Position numbers and translations under genes: made by a program. Below, piece after piece: positions 17,609-26,283 of a DNA stretch of 64,000 nucleotides; within the stretch, counting starts at the first letter, position 1, and every line of letters begins with the position of its first letter. This DNA comes from Fervidibacter canadensis. Lineage in GTDB: Bacteria; Armatimonadota; Fervidibacteria; Fervidibacterales; Fervidibacteraceae. The stretch spans positions 124,001 to 188,000 of the forward strand of contig JBGOEJ010000002.1 in the NCBI GenBank assembly GCA_041446545.1. Direction: 5' to 3'. Under the pieces are notes generated by a model. The model did no database searches, had not been told where the DNA came from, and saw only the letters and a list, made by a program, of their open reading frames with translations.

Positions 17609-18853
17609 TCATCGGCGGCGGCGTCCATGAGAAGCGGCAGCGGGGACGGCAGCCTTCTTGCGCCGTTCCTGAATTTCGGGCAAGACTTCCACCGTCACCC
17701 ACTTTCGCTTTTGTGCCGACCGCTCAATGGCGTCCAAGACCCGCTGGCATTGCACGCCATCGTAAAAGTCAGGCTCAAAGTATTCCTCGCCCGCCACGCC
17801 CCGAAGGAAGTCATAGACAGTGTGGACGAAGGTGTGCTCGTAGCCGATGATGTGCCCCGGCGGCCACCAAGCGGCGATGTATTTGTGGGCACCAGGTTCG
17901 GTGACCATGACTTGGTGGAAGCCTTGCACTTCCTGCGGCTCGTCGCGGAAGTAGACTTCCAGTTCGTTCATCCGCTCCAAGTTGAAGACGATGCTGCCGT
18001 TTTCGCAGTTGATTTCAAAGCGGTTGTAGTTTTTGCGCCCAGGGGCGAAACGGGTGGCTTCAATGTAGCCGATGGCGCCGTTGTCAAAGGTGACGATGGA
18101 CAGCGAGGCGTCGTCCACATCCACTTCGCCCATCTGCTGTCCTGCCCGTCCTGTTAAGCCACCCACTTCCTCGGCGGGCAAGGGGCGTTGTTTGATAAAA
18201 GTGTGCAGGTAGCCGACGACTTCCACGATTTCTCCGACGAGAAAACGCGCCAAGTCAATGACATGGGCGGCTAAGTCGCCCAACGCTCCCGAACCGGCGA
18301 CGCTTTTGCGCAACCGCCAGACGAGCGGGAAATTGGGGTCAACGATCCAGTCTTGCAAGTAAGTGCCGCGAAAGTGGAACACTTTGCCCATCCGACCACT
18401 GGCGATCAGTTGTTTGGCGAGTTGGACAGCAGGGGCGCGACGGTAGTTGAAGCAGACGCCGTGAGTGACACCCGCTGCCACGACGGCATCCAACATCCGC
18501 TCCGCTTCCCGCAGGGTGCGAGCCAATGGCTTTTCGCAGAAGACATGCTTGCCTTGTTTGGCGGCTTCAATGCTGATGGGGGCGTGGGTGTCATTGGCGG
18601 TGGAGACATCCACGATGTGGATGTCGTCGCGGCGCACTAACTTACGCCAGTCTGTCTCGTAACTTGACCAACCAAGTTTTTCGGCGGCTGCTTTGACCCG
18701 TTCCTCGTTGCGCCCGCAGATAGCGACCATGCGGGGCGTTATGGGTGGGTCAAAAAAGTGGACGACTTGCCGCCACGCATTGCTGTGGGCTTTGCCCATG
18801 AAGGCATAACCCACCAAGCCGACACCGACCTCTCGCGCTGCCATGAACGCCAC
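17609..18853 (-). CDS. Gfo/Idh/MocA-family oxidoreductase
   Basis: 414 aa. The N-terminal Rossmann domain starts with VGLVGYAFMGKAHSNAW, a GxxxMG/A variant common in this family; EKPLA (residues about 100-104) is the classic family motif with the catalytic Lys. The C-terminal alpha/beta domain (about 150-390) contains the substrate pocket. Members use NAD(P) to oxidise or reduce sugars, inositols or related polyols; the substrate cannot be read here. A His/Gly/Arg-rich tail ends the protein. It starts 4 bp after the stop of the SurA-like gene and is followed by an intrinsic terminator, so these two genes form an operon end. Confidence 0.88.
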   Translation of the reverse strand: MAFMAAREVGVGLVGYAFMGKAHSNAWRQVVHFFDPPITPRMVAICGRNEERVKAAAEKLGWSSYETDWRKLVRRDDIHIVDVSTANDTHAPISIEAAKQGKHVFCEKPLARTLREAERMLDAVVAAGVTHGVCFNYRRAPAVQLAKQLIASGRMGKVFHFRGTYLQDWIVDPNFPLVWRLRKSVAGSGALGDLAAHVIDLARFLVGEIVEVVGYLHTFIKQRPLPAEEVGGLTGRAGQQMGEVDVDDASLSIVTFDNGAIGYIEATRFAPGRKNYNRFEINCENGSIVFNLERMNELEVYFRDEPQEVQGFHQVMVTEPGAHKYIAAWWPPGHIIGYEHTFVHTVYDFLRGVAGEEYFEPDFYDGVQCQRVLDAIERSAQKRKWVTVEVLPEIQERRKKAAVPAAASHGRRRR

Positions 18854-18857
18854 CTCC

Positions 18858-19763
18858 TCATTTCCCCGTGCCCGCCAACGACGGCACGGTGTATTGGATG
18901 TTGGCTTTCGCCCAAAGGCGCCTCACCAACTCAGGCGCCAACACGACCATCCGTTCCACCAAATAATCTTGACGCACGATGTCCCGCACCTTCTCAAAGG
19001 GATTGACTTGAGCGGGCGTTTTCTTCTGCACCCAAAGGATGCGATAAGTCGGCTGCCCTGAAGATTTGACCAACAAAGGTGGGAGGATTTCGTTGGGTTT
19101 CGCCTTCCGAAGGGCTTCCCGCATTTCTTCGGGTAGTTCGTCATAGATGAAAGTACCCATGAAACCGGGGATGACCGACCGTTCCTTGCTCAGCCGGTCA
19201 AAAGTTTCCGCCAGTTTCTCAACGGGCGTCTGGCGCAACTGCTGATAAATTGCTTGCGCTTCGGGAAAAGAGAAGACGACAATTTCGCGGACTGTCACCT
19301 CTTCGGGACGGTTATAGCGGATGTAGTGGCGGGCATAAAAGCGGCGCAATTCTTCTTCCGAAACGACTGTCTGCTTGGCGACCAAGCGCTCCAAAAGGAG
19401 CAACCGCTTCGCTTCGTCCCGCAAGGTCAAATCGCTCAAGCGCCCCCGCCCCAAGCGCTTTTCCAAGTCGGCTCGCTGTGCCTGCAACTCCTCAAACCGC
19501 TTCGCCACTTCCTCATCCGTCAACTTAATGCCCTCTTTCGCCGCCTCTTGCTCCAACAACTTCAAGGTGATGAGTTGCTTGAGGGTCTCCTCGCCGAAAT
19601 CTGCAAGCAACCGTTGGAGCAAATCGCCCTTACTGATCGGTTCGCCGTTGACGACGGCAGCGGGTTCATCAAGACGCCAAACCGTCCCGTCTTGCCCCGC
19701 CATCACCCCGACCAACACCGCGCCCAAAAGGAAGCCACCAAGCCAGTGCCCCAATTGTCGCAT
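18858..19763 (-). CDS. SurA/PpiC-like peptidyl-prolyl isomerase foldase
   Basis: 301 aa. A signal sequence (residues 1-23, LGGFLLGAVLVGVMAGQ) is followed by a SurA-N-type helical domain containing VVNGEPISKGDLLQRLL and the EEVAKRFEEL region. The C-terminal half (about 150-280) resembles a parvulin-type isomerase domain but is divergent; the usual parvulin core motif is not clear, so it may act as a chaperone without isomerase activity. It is predicted to assist folding of exported proteins. Its stop is 4 bp before the oxidoreductase start, suggesting translational coupling. It is divergent from mqnC, with 122 bp between the two. Confidence 0.8.
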   Translation of the reverse strand: MRQLGHWLGGFLLGAVLVGVMAGQDGTVWRLDEPAAVVNGEPISKGDLLQRLLADFGEETLKQLITLKLLEQEAAKEGIKLTDEEVAKRFEELQAQRADLEKRLGRGRLSDLTLRDEAKRLLLLERLVAKQTVVSEEELRRFYARHYIRYNRPEEVTVREIVVFSFPEAQAIYQQLRQTPVEKLAETFDRLSKERSVIPGFMGTFIYDELPEEMREALRKAKPNEILPPLLVKSSGQPTYRILWVQKKTPAQVNPFEKVRDIVRQDYLVERMVVLAPELVRRLWAKANIQYTVPSLAGTGK

Positions 19764-19885
19764 CGCCCATCACCACCTTTATGTTGCCCGTTGAAAACCA
19801 ACAAGTCAAGATGAGCCGTGTTAAAGTTCAGGGCGAATAGCCGACAAAGGGCTTTAAGGTTGGCAAGGAGGCAAGGCAGATAACG
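19764..19885. promoter_or_regulatory. Divergent promoter region, SurA-like gene / mqnC
   Basis: 122 bp between two divergent start codons. It must hold both promoters unless transcripts come from elsewhere. GGCAAGGAGG at 19861-19870 is a candidate ribosome-binding region for mqnC. I cannot assign -35 and -10 boxes with confidence. Confidence 0.4.
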
Positions 19886-21004
19886 ATGGCGACATCCCTG
19901 ACGGTGTTGGTGGGACGGACGGAGCGCGACCCGACAATCCTGCCCATCCTGCGCAAGGCGCTGGACGGGGAGCGGTTAACCTTTGAGGATATCGTGGCGC
20001 TGCTGAAAAGTCCCGACTTATTGTCCATCGGGATGGCAGCCAATGAAATTCGCTTCCGCTTGCATCCCGAACCCATCGTCACCTATGTCGTCTCCCGCAA
20101 CATCAACTACACCAATGTCTGCGTTGACTATTGCAGTTTCTGTGCCTTCTACCGACCGCCGGGGCACAAAGAGGGCTATGTCTTGCCGCTGGAAGTCATC
20201 TTGCAGAAGGTGCAGGAAGCCGTTGAGTTGGGAGCGACGCAAATTTTGATGCAGGGCGGGCTCAACCCAGAGTTGAGGTTGGACTGGTATTGCCAAACCT
20301 TCGCCGCCATCAAAGAACGCTTCCCGCAAATCTGGCTGCATTGCCTTTCACCCGCCGAAATCCTCTACATCGCCGAACTGGAAAAGATGGGGGTGCGGGA
20401 AGTGTTGCTCAAACTGCGGGAAGCAGGCTTGGGCTCTATTCCCGGCGGCGGAGCGGAAATCCTCAGCGACCGAGTCCGCCACATCATCAGTCGGCTCAAG
20501 TGCAGCAAAGACGAGTGGCTGATGGTCATGCGCACCGCCCACGAAATTGGGATGCGGTCGTCGGCGACGATGATGTTTGGGCATGTGGAGCAACCCGAAG
20601 ACATCGCCGAGCACCTTGTCGCCATCCGTGACCTGCAGGATGAGACGGGCGGTTTCACGGCGTTCATCCATTGGGTCTTTCAGCCGGGCAACACACCTTT
20701 GGGCAAGCGGGTGAAAGGGCATCAAGCAGGCGGACATCCTTACTTGAAACTGACCGCCATCGCCCGCTTGGCATTGGACAACTTCCCCAACATCCAAGCA
20801 TCGTGGGTGACGCAGGGGTTGAAGGTGGCTCAGATGGCGCTCTTCTTCGGCGCCAACGATTTCGGCGACACCGTGATTGAAGAAAATGTCGTCCGCCCAG
20901 CGGGCGCAAAGTATTGGGCGACGATAGACGAGATGCTCTGCGTCATCAAGGAAGCAGGCTTCATTCCCAAGAAACGCAACACCCTGTATGAGTTGCTGGA
21001 GTAA
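19886..21004 (+). CDS. mqnC: Cyclic dehypoxanthinyl futalosine synthase (radical SAM)
   Basis: 372 aa. The radical-SAM cluster motif C-x3-C-x2-C is at Cys79, Cys83 and Cys86 (CVDYCSFCAF). The family motifs QGGLNP and SIPGGGAEIL follow, and the C-terminal HWVFQPGNTPL is typical of MqnC. The enzyme cyclises dehypoxanthine futalosine in the futalosine route to menaquinone, so the organism probably makes menaquinone by this pathway. Other mqn genes are not in the window. The closest alternative, MqnE or CofH-like proteins, fits less well by length and the C-terminal motifs. Confidence 0.93.
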   Translation: MATSLTVLVGRTERDPTILPILRKALDGERLTFEDIVALLKSPDLLSIGMAANEIRFRLHPEPIVTYVVSRNINYTNVCVDYCSFCAFYRPPGHKEGYVLPLEVILQKVQEAVELGATQILMQGGLNPELRLDWYCQTFAAIKERFPQIWLHCLSPAEILYIAELEKMGVREVLLKLREAGLGSIPGGGAEILSDRVRHIISRLKCSKDEWLMVMRTAHEIGMRSSATMMFGHVEQPEDIAEHLVAIRDLQDETGGFTAFIHWVFQPGNTPLGKRVKGHQAGGHPYLKLTAIARLALDNFPNIQASWVTQGLKVAQMALFFGANDFGDTVIEENVVRPAGAKYWATIDEMLCVIKEAGFIPKKRNTLYELLE

Positions 21005-21012
21005 GTCCGCAT

Positions 21013-21040
21013 TGGAGGCGAGCGAAGTTCGTCGCCTCAA
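21013..21040. terminator. Hairpin between convergent mqnC and KaiC-cluster genes
   Basis: GAGGCGA (21015-21021) and TCGCCTC (21032-21038) pair perfectly, with a smaller CGAA/TTCG pairing inside. It lies 11 bp after the mqnC stop. No T-tract follows on either strand, so intrinsic termination is uncertain. The reverse-strand sequence after the stem is TCCAA, resembling the TCCAACA tail of the hairpin repeats. Confidence 0.45.
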
Positions 21041-21151
21041 GGGGACATCGCCCGTCGGGGTTTCCCATTGGGAGGAGGCGAAGGCACCTTTTGCCAGAAG
21101 GTAATGTCCGTCATCGGAAAGTCATCTTGGTTGAGGGTGGCTAATGTGATC

Positions 21152-21454
21152 TTACTGCCTCTTTTTTGCTGTCCCAAAGGCTGCGCCGCCATTCCCGAAC
21201 CCCTTCCCTTCAAACTCTGGATGGTCAGCCCAGATGCCCGCAACCACCCTGACGGCTTGTTTCAACTCCTCCACTGTCCTTCGGTATTCTTGCAAGGCAA
21301 CCTCAAAGCGACGGCGCTGTTGAGGGTCTTCTAAGTTGTCAATCGCTTCTCGCACCCTCTCGCAGACTTCCTCACAGCAGGCGTCACAATACCGACCCTC
21401 AGAACTACGGCGATTCCTTGCTCGTCCTGAAAAGTTGCGCTTCAAGGCTTTCAT
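21152..21454 (-). CDS. Small Cys-rich hypothetical protein of the KaiC-like cluster
   Basis: 100 aa. I do not recognise the family. The N-terminus is basic, followed by a C-x2-CC-x3-C cluster (CDACCEEVC at residues 23-31), which could bind a metal. A helical segment with heptad spacing follows (about 33-75), then a Gly-rich tail. It is the third gene of a co-directional group (KaiC-like ATPase, HTH protein, this gene), 34 bp after the second. There is no clear ribosome-binding site before its ATG, which lowers confidence, but no better gene exists here. Confidence 0.5.
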   Translation of the reverse strand: MKALKRNFSGRARNRRSSEGRYCDACCEEVCERVREAIDNLEDPQQRRRFEVALQEYRRTVEELKQAVRVVAGIWADHPEFEGKGFGNGGAAFGTAKKRQ

Positions 21455-21488
21455 TGTTTCGCCAAGGCGAAAAAGTTCACCGCGCTCG

Positions 21489-21887
21489 TCACGCCACTTC
21501 TTCGGCGGCTTCCTGTTGGCGCAATTCCTCGTAAGCCAGTTTGGCTAAGGCGCCTGCCATGTGGGTCTTGGTCTCCTCATCGGCGCCCTCCAGTTCGCCC
21601 GTCAGCATCGCTTCCAAGCGCTTGCGGGCGAAATCGGGTTTGGCGCGAAGGATGTTCTGGACGGTTTGAGGCGTCAAGCCAAGGGTAGCGGCGATTTCTT
21701 TCGCTGTCTTGCGCTCTTCTTCGTGCAGCAGGACGACATAGACGGCTTCCATCAGGCTGGGCAGCCAAGTCAGCCGGCGCATTTCAATCAACTTGCGCGG
21801 ACCACCCAGCAACTTGATGACCTTGGCGAAAACCCGCATCGCCAGAAAGTCCAGGCTGTATCGGCGGGGCTTGACGACGACAGCCAT
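21489..21887 (-). CDS. KaiC-partner HTH regulatory-type protein
   Basis: 132 aa from the ATG at 21887, which follows AAAGGAGGTGAGTGACG; an in-frame GTG at 21893 is the alternative. A helix-turn-helix segment is visible at about residues 60-87 (KTAKEIAATLGLTPQTVQNIL). The protein matches my memory of the small family that regularly lies next to KaiC-like ATPases in archaea and Thermotogae and is described only as a probable regulatory domain. The C-terminus is acidic and helical. It lies directly downstream of such an ATPase here, which supports the assignment. DNA targets are unknown. Confidence 0.72.
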   Translation of the reverse strand: MAVVVKPRRYSLDFLAMRVFAKVIKLLGGPRKLIEMRRLTWLPSLMEAVYVVLLHEEERKTAKEIAATLGLTPQTVQNILRAKPDFARKRLEAMLTGELEGADEETKTHMAGALAKLAYEELRQQEAAEEVA

Positions 21888-21926
21888 CGTCACTCACCTC
21901 CTTTGTGGATTGCGTCAAGTTTGGCG

Positions 21927-22895
21927 TCACTCTTCCGCTTCCACGCTCAAAGGCGGACCGATGCGCACTAAACCTGTCTCGGTGATTTCCATCAAGTGGG
22001 TTTTGGTGTCGTGACCGCAAAGCCGGCAGCCGTCAATACGAAAGAGGCGGACGACTTCACCAACGGGCGCTTTGTAAAGTTTCGCCTCAAAGCGGTTGGT
22101 GATGAGGACTTTGGACAAAACGAGGGAGCAATCCACGATGTGGCTGACGGCGTAGCCGCCTGCCGCTTCAGGGGAAAGTTGCTCGTGGGCGCTGCGCTTT
22201 TGCGAGACAAACAGCGCCGTCTGCCGCCACTTCTTGGCGAAGTTGAAAAGGGTTCGCACGACATCCCGCGCCATCACTTCCCGCGCCTCATAAAGCCCTG
22301 TGACAGAGTCAACGACCAGCGATTTGGTGTTGTAGGTCTTGATGGCGTGGGCGAGGGTGTTGAGCAAAGTCGGCAGGCTGTGGCGCAAGATGCCGTAACT
22401 GGCAGCGTCCACCAAGACGATTTTGTCCTGGACAGTTTCGTAGTCCACGCCCATCGCCGCCGCCCGAGCCCGCAACCCCGCCGCCACGAAGGGCGCAGGG
22501 CTCTCAATGGTGACGAACAAGACGGGGTAACCAAGGCTCGCTTGCTTGATGGCGAATTGCTCCACCATCAAACTCTTGCCTGTGTCGGGGACGCCCGTGA
22601 TGTTGACGACAGCGTAGGATGGGAAACCGCCTAACGGCTTCTTAGTGGGCTTGCCATCGCGGATTTCCGTCGTGAAGAACAAATCGTCTAACCCGTCCAC
22701 ACCCGACGGGATGCCGAACAAGCGGGGTGCTCGCTTCCCGACTTCTCGCAGCAACTCTACGCTTTCAGCGACAACTTTTGTTTCCTCTCGCTCTTCCGCT
22801 TCGGCGGAAGAGACTCCTGTGCCCTCTGATGCTTCGGTCGCTTCAGCGGCAAAAACTTCCTCCTCATCCTTCGGCTTGATGGGACGGCGTGCCAT
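21927..22895 (-). CDS. KaiC-like RecA-superfamily ATPase (AF_0795-type)
   Basis: 322 aa. A charged, low-complexity N-terminus (residues 1-55) precedes one RecA/KaiC ATPase domain. Walker A is GVPDTGKS at residues 101-108 and Walker B is SLVVDSVTG; FVTIES and QKRSAHEQLSPEAAGGYAVSHIVD are conserved in the archaeal AF_0795-like group. The C-terminus has a C-x2-C-GHDT motif (GCRLCGHDTKTH), possibly zinc-binding. It has one ATPase domain, unlike the double-domain circadian KaiC. The ATG at 22895 is chosen because GGGAGGTG precedes it; the frame is open to 22937. Function in the family is unknown, presumed sensory or regulatory. Confidence 0.85.
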   Translation of the reverse strand: MARRPIKPKDEEEVFAAEATEASEGTGVSSAEAEEREETKVVAESVELLREVGKRAPRLFGIPSGVDGLDDLFFTTEIRDGKPTKKPLGGFPSYAVVNITGVPDTGKSLMVEQFAIKQASLGYPVLFVTIESPAPFVAAGLRARAAAMGVDYETVQDKIVLVDAASYGILRHSLPTLLNTLAHAIKTYNTKSLVVDSVTGLYEAREVMARDVVRTLFNFAKKWRQTALFVSQKRSAHEQLSPEAAGGYAVSHIVDCSLVLSKVLITNRFEAKLYKAPVGEVVRLFRIDGCRLCGHDTKTHLMEITETGLVRIGPPLSVEAEE

Positions 22896-22999
22896 GCAAT
22901 TCACCTCCCGTCTCACCTCGCCGCAGGGGGAAGGCAACCTGAAGCCATTGATATTTTTGCACCCTTGACAAAGGTGTAAACCTATCGTGCCCTAAAGGG

Positions 23000-24898
23000 T
23001 CACTGCCGATGGAGGAATGCCCACAAGCGTTCGGCGACGGGGCGGGTCATGTGAGGGACTTTTGCCAGTTCGTCCACGCTCGCTTGCATTAGCGCCTCCA
23101 GCGATCCGAAATGTTGCAGCAGGGCTTTTTTGCGGGCGGCGCCGATGCCCGGCACTTCGTCCAGCAAACTCCGAAGGGTTCGTTTTGTCCGCCGGCGTCG
23201 ATGAAATCGGATGGCGCACCGATGGGTTTCATCTCGCAAGCGCTGCAACAAGTGAAGGGCAGGGCTGTGGAAGGGCAAAGCGATGGGGGCTTCGGAGTGG
23301 GGCACATAGAGCAACTCATGCTCTTTTGCTAACGCCGCGACGGGAATTTGCAACCCAAATTCCTTGAGCACTTGCATCGCCACCGACAATTGCCCTTTCC
23401 CTCCGTCCACGATGAGCAAGTCGGGCAACTCGGCAAACTTTGGGTCGCCATCAAGGTAATGGCGGAAGCGGCGGGTCAACACCTCTCGCATGGCAGCATA
23501 ATCGTCGGGATGGGGTTTCCCTGTCGCTTCGTCCACGACCCAAGCGCCTTTGATGCGGAAGCGGCGATATTCGCTCTTGGCGGGTTTGCCCTCTATGAAG
23601 ACGACCATTGCCCCGACCGTCTCTACGCCCATCGTCGTGGAGATGTCATAGCACTCTATCCGTCGGGGCAAGGTGGGCAAATTCAGGTGGGTTTGCAATG
23701 AACGAAGGGCAAACTCGCGGCTCAGGCGTTCTTGTTCTTCCCGCTGCAATTCCTCCCGCAGGGCTTGTCGGGCGTTGCGCTCGGCGAGGTCCAACAAATC
23801 TCGCAAAACGCCGCTTTTCGCCGTCCGCACGGTCACGGGTTCGCCTCGCTTCTCACTGAGCCATTCAGCGATGACGGGGGCGTCGTCCAGTTCCACAGGC
23901 AGCAGGACGATTTTGGGGATGGGGACGCCTGCCGAGTAACGCTGCTTGACGAACGCACTTAAAATCTCCGCCGCACTTTGTCCCTCGCCGACACGGACGG
24001 TGAAATGTTGGTCGTTGACGAGCATTCCCCCCCGAACGAGGAGCATTTGAACACAACCAAGACCCATCTCGCTGACGAAGGCATAGGCATCAATGTCGTC
24101 TCGGAGAGGCAAATGGACGGCTTGGCGCTCGGTGATGGCTTGGATGGCTCGGATTTGGTCGCGCAATTTCGCTGCCTTCTCAAACTCTTCTCGCTCCGCC
24201 GCTTCCCACATGGCTTGTTCCAATTGCCGAAGAACTTCGCCTGTCCGCCCTTCCAAAAACTCGCAAAGGCGTTGAGCGGTGCGGCGATACTCATCGGGGC
24301 TGATAGCGTTGACGCACGGACCAGAGCAACGATGCAGGTGAAACTCTAAACAAGCGCGGGGGAGCAAATTGCTCGTGTCACGCCAAGGGCAACCACCTTT
24401 CCGCCGCTCGTTGACAACGGTCAAGGTTCGGATGCCGAACAGGCGTTTGAGCAATTCCACCGTTTCCCGCAACGCCCGCCCATCGGGATAGGGACCGAAG
24501 TAGCGGGCGCCGTCGTCTTTGGGTTGGCGGGTGATGACAAGGGCGGGGAAAGGTTCGTTGAGGGTGACTTTGAGGAAGGGGTAAGTTTTGTCGTCCTTGA
24601 AGCGGATGTTGAAGGGCGGACGATGGAGTTTGATAAGGTTGCACTCCAAAATCAGGGCTTCCTTTTCGGTGCGGGTCGTCAAAACTTCCAAGGCGGCAAT
24701 TTTGCCGACCATCTCCCGAAGCCAAGGGCGAGAGGGGTCTTCACTTTGGAAGTAGGAACGAACCCGTGCCCGCAAGTTGATGGCTTTGCCGACATACAAC
24801 ACCCGTCCCAGTCGGTCTTTGAACAGGTAAACGCCGGGTGTTTCGGGCAGCGCTGCCAACTTTTCCGCCAATGACTGAGGTAGTGCCAGGGCGGGCAT
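23000..24898 (-). CDS. uvrC: Excinuclease ABC subunit C
   Basis: 632 aa, full length. The N-terminal GIY-YIG nuclease domain (GVYLFKDRLGRVLYVGKA) makes the 3' incision; a four-Cys set (C-PWR...C...C-SGPC) after it matches the 4Fe-4S site reported for UvrC. The UVR motif (about residues 205-240) binds UvrB. The RNase H-like domain for the 5' incision (DLLIVDGGKGQL, GxxxxH region) and the C-terminal tandem helix-hairpin-helix (VPGIGAARKKALLQHFGS) complete the protein. It works in nucleotide excision repair with UvrA and UvrB, which are elsewhere. It starts 6 bp after the upstream unknown gene ends. Confidence 0.96.
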   Translation of the reverse strand: MPALALPQSLAEKLAALPETPGVYLFKDRLGRVLYVGKAINLRARVRSYFQSEDPSRPWLREMVGKIAALEVLTTRTEKEALILECNLIKLHRPPFNIRFKDDKTYPFLKVTLNEPFPALVITRQPKDDGARYFGPYPDGRALRETVELLKRLFGIRTLTVVNERRKGGCPWRDTSNLLPRACLEFHLHRCSGPCVNAISPDEYRRTAQRLCEFLEGRTGEVLRQLEQAMWEAAEREEFEKAAKLRDQIRAIQAITERQAVHLPLRDDIDAYAFVSEMGLGCVQMLLVRGGMLVNDQHFTVRVGEGQSAAEILSAFVKQRYSAGVPIPKIVLLPVELDDAPVIAEWLSEKRGEPVTVRTAKSGVLRDLLDLAERNARQALREELQREEQERLSREFALRSLQTHLNLPTLPRRIECYDISTTMGVETVGAMVVFIEGKPAKSEYRRFRIKGAWVVDEATGKPHPDDYAAMREVLTRRFRHYLDGDPKFAELPDLLIVDGGKGQLSVAMQVLKEFGLQIPVAALAKEHELLYVPHSEAPIALPFHSPALHLLQRLRDETHRCAIRFHRRRRTKRTLRSLLDEVPGIGAARKKALLQHFGSLEALMQASVDELAKVPHMTRPVAERLWAFLHRQ

Positions 24899-24904
24899 GT
24901 CCCC

Positions 24905-26254
24905 TCACGGCTCAAGGCGTTGGGAGGGATTTTGTGGGCTCTTGAGCCGAAGGACTTTGGGGCGAATGGCTTGGGCAATGGCGTGAAAAGTTAGCCAAAA
25001 GTAACCCGCAAATTCGGGCGGATAAAGGACGCTCAACGACGCCATCGTCCCACGGGGCAGAAACGGTGAACGCAGAGAGACTTCCGCAACGGAAAGGCGA
25101 GGAACAGGTAGCGTGGCATCGTAAGGACCTTGCAAAACCAACCGCAAATAGCCCCGATAAAAGTGCTTGTCGGGACGAGGCAACTGAAAATGCAGGCGCG
25201 CCAAATCTCGGTCGCCCCCGTAGCGGGCGATTTCCGCTTCTATGACCTCGGGCGGAAAGTGCGGGTTGCGGGAGAGGTAGGGCAGCAAAAAGCCGATTTC
25301 CAAGACGAGGGGTTGGCGCCATCGTTCCCGCCACGCTTGCACGGCTCTGGCGGCGTTGTTGATCACCCATCGCAAGATGCTGACAACTTGCTCTGACGAA
25401 AATTTAGGAGTGACCGTCCACATCGTTGAAGGGGGCAGGGAGGGTGTCCCGAAGGGGGAGCGATCATCAGGGTAGGAATCGCCGAGGGGGTCTAACAGGG
25501 CGAAAAGGTCACTCCAAGCGGAACTGCGTTGCTGGCGGGCTAAATCCCAAAGTTCGTAAAAGCCTTCCAAGTCAAAACCGAGCCAATCTACGAGGTAGCC
25601 GCTGGTCAAAAATGCCTCCACGAAAGTCGGGATAGCGTAAGGGTCGGGCAATTCCAAGGGGAACTGAGGTGGCAACGCTTCGGCGATGCGCGGGGGCGAT
25701 TCCAGCATCCCTGATGTCAGCAAAATGGACTGGGCGAAGGGATTGCCGACATCGCGTCCCAACTGCCGCACCTTTTCTGTCGCTTGAGCGATGCGCTGTT
25801 GGGCTTCGGCGGACAAAACGATGTTGATGGGCATTTGCCGTTCCCGCCAAAGGATTTGAGCGACGCTGGGCAAGACGAGTTCTAAAGCCTCCCTTGCCGC
25901 TCCCAAAAACCACACTTCGCCCTGAATTTTCTGAAAGCCCCATGACCGCAACCGTTCATGAGCGGCGACAAAGCGTTGGATAAGTTTTCGCTTCAGCGTC
26001 GGCAACCGCATCCCTTTCGGATAACTGGAAAATTTCTCGGCGATGTCCACGACAATGGCAAGGTCGTTGCCCTTCGTCCCGACGAGGTCAATGGGGGGCT
26101 CTCGGGTGCCCCACCATTCAGCGTCATACAGGATGCGGTCACACCCGACGACCAGTTGTAAATAGGTCGCAATAGCGTGCTGCTTGACGACAAAATAGTC
26201 CACGATGTCGTCACGCTCCTTGAGAGCGTCTGGTGCGCTGGCAAAGTATAGCAC
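24905..26254 (-). CDS. Hypothetical protein, 449 aa, upstream of uvrC
   Basis: I do not recognise this family. The protein has no signal peptide or membrane helix. The first 120 residues have an alpha/beta pattern with Glu and Asp at strand ends (DLAIVVDIAEKF followed by a Lys-rich helix), which could be a divergent nuclease-like core; this is only a visual impression. The middle is helical with many Trp and Pro residues, and the C-terminal part (about 280-430) is beta-rich. The frame has normal codon bias for the window. It lies 6 bp upstream of uvrC, so a link to DNA repair is possible by position alone. The start is divergent from the LipM-like gene with about 30 bp between them. Confidence 0.7.
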   Translation of the reverse strand: MLYFASAPDALKERDDIVDYFVVKQHAIATYLQLVVGCDRILYDAEWWGTREPPIDLVGTKGNDLAIVVDIAEKFSSYPKGMRLPTLKRKLIQRFVAAHERLRSWGFQKIQGEVWFLGAAREALELVLPSVAQILWRERQMPINIVLSAEAQQRIAQATEKVRQLGRDVGNPFAQSILLTSGMLESPPRIAEALPPQFPLELPDPYAIPTFVEAFLTSGYLVDWLGFDLEGFYELWDLARQQRSSAWSDLFALLDPLGDSYPDDRSPFGTPSLPPSTMWTVTPKFSSEQVVSILRWVINNAARAVQAWRERWRQPLVLEIGFLLPYLSRNPHFPPEVIEAEIARYGGDRDLARLHFQLPRPDKHFYRGYLRLVLQGPYDATLPVPRLSVAEVSLRSPFLPRGTMASLSVLYPPEFAGYFWLTFHAIAQAIRPKVLRLKSPQNPSQRLEP

Positions 26255-26283
26255 GATGCCTCATCGGCATGAACGGAAGGGCG

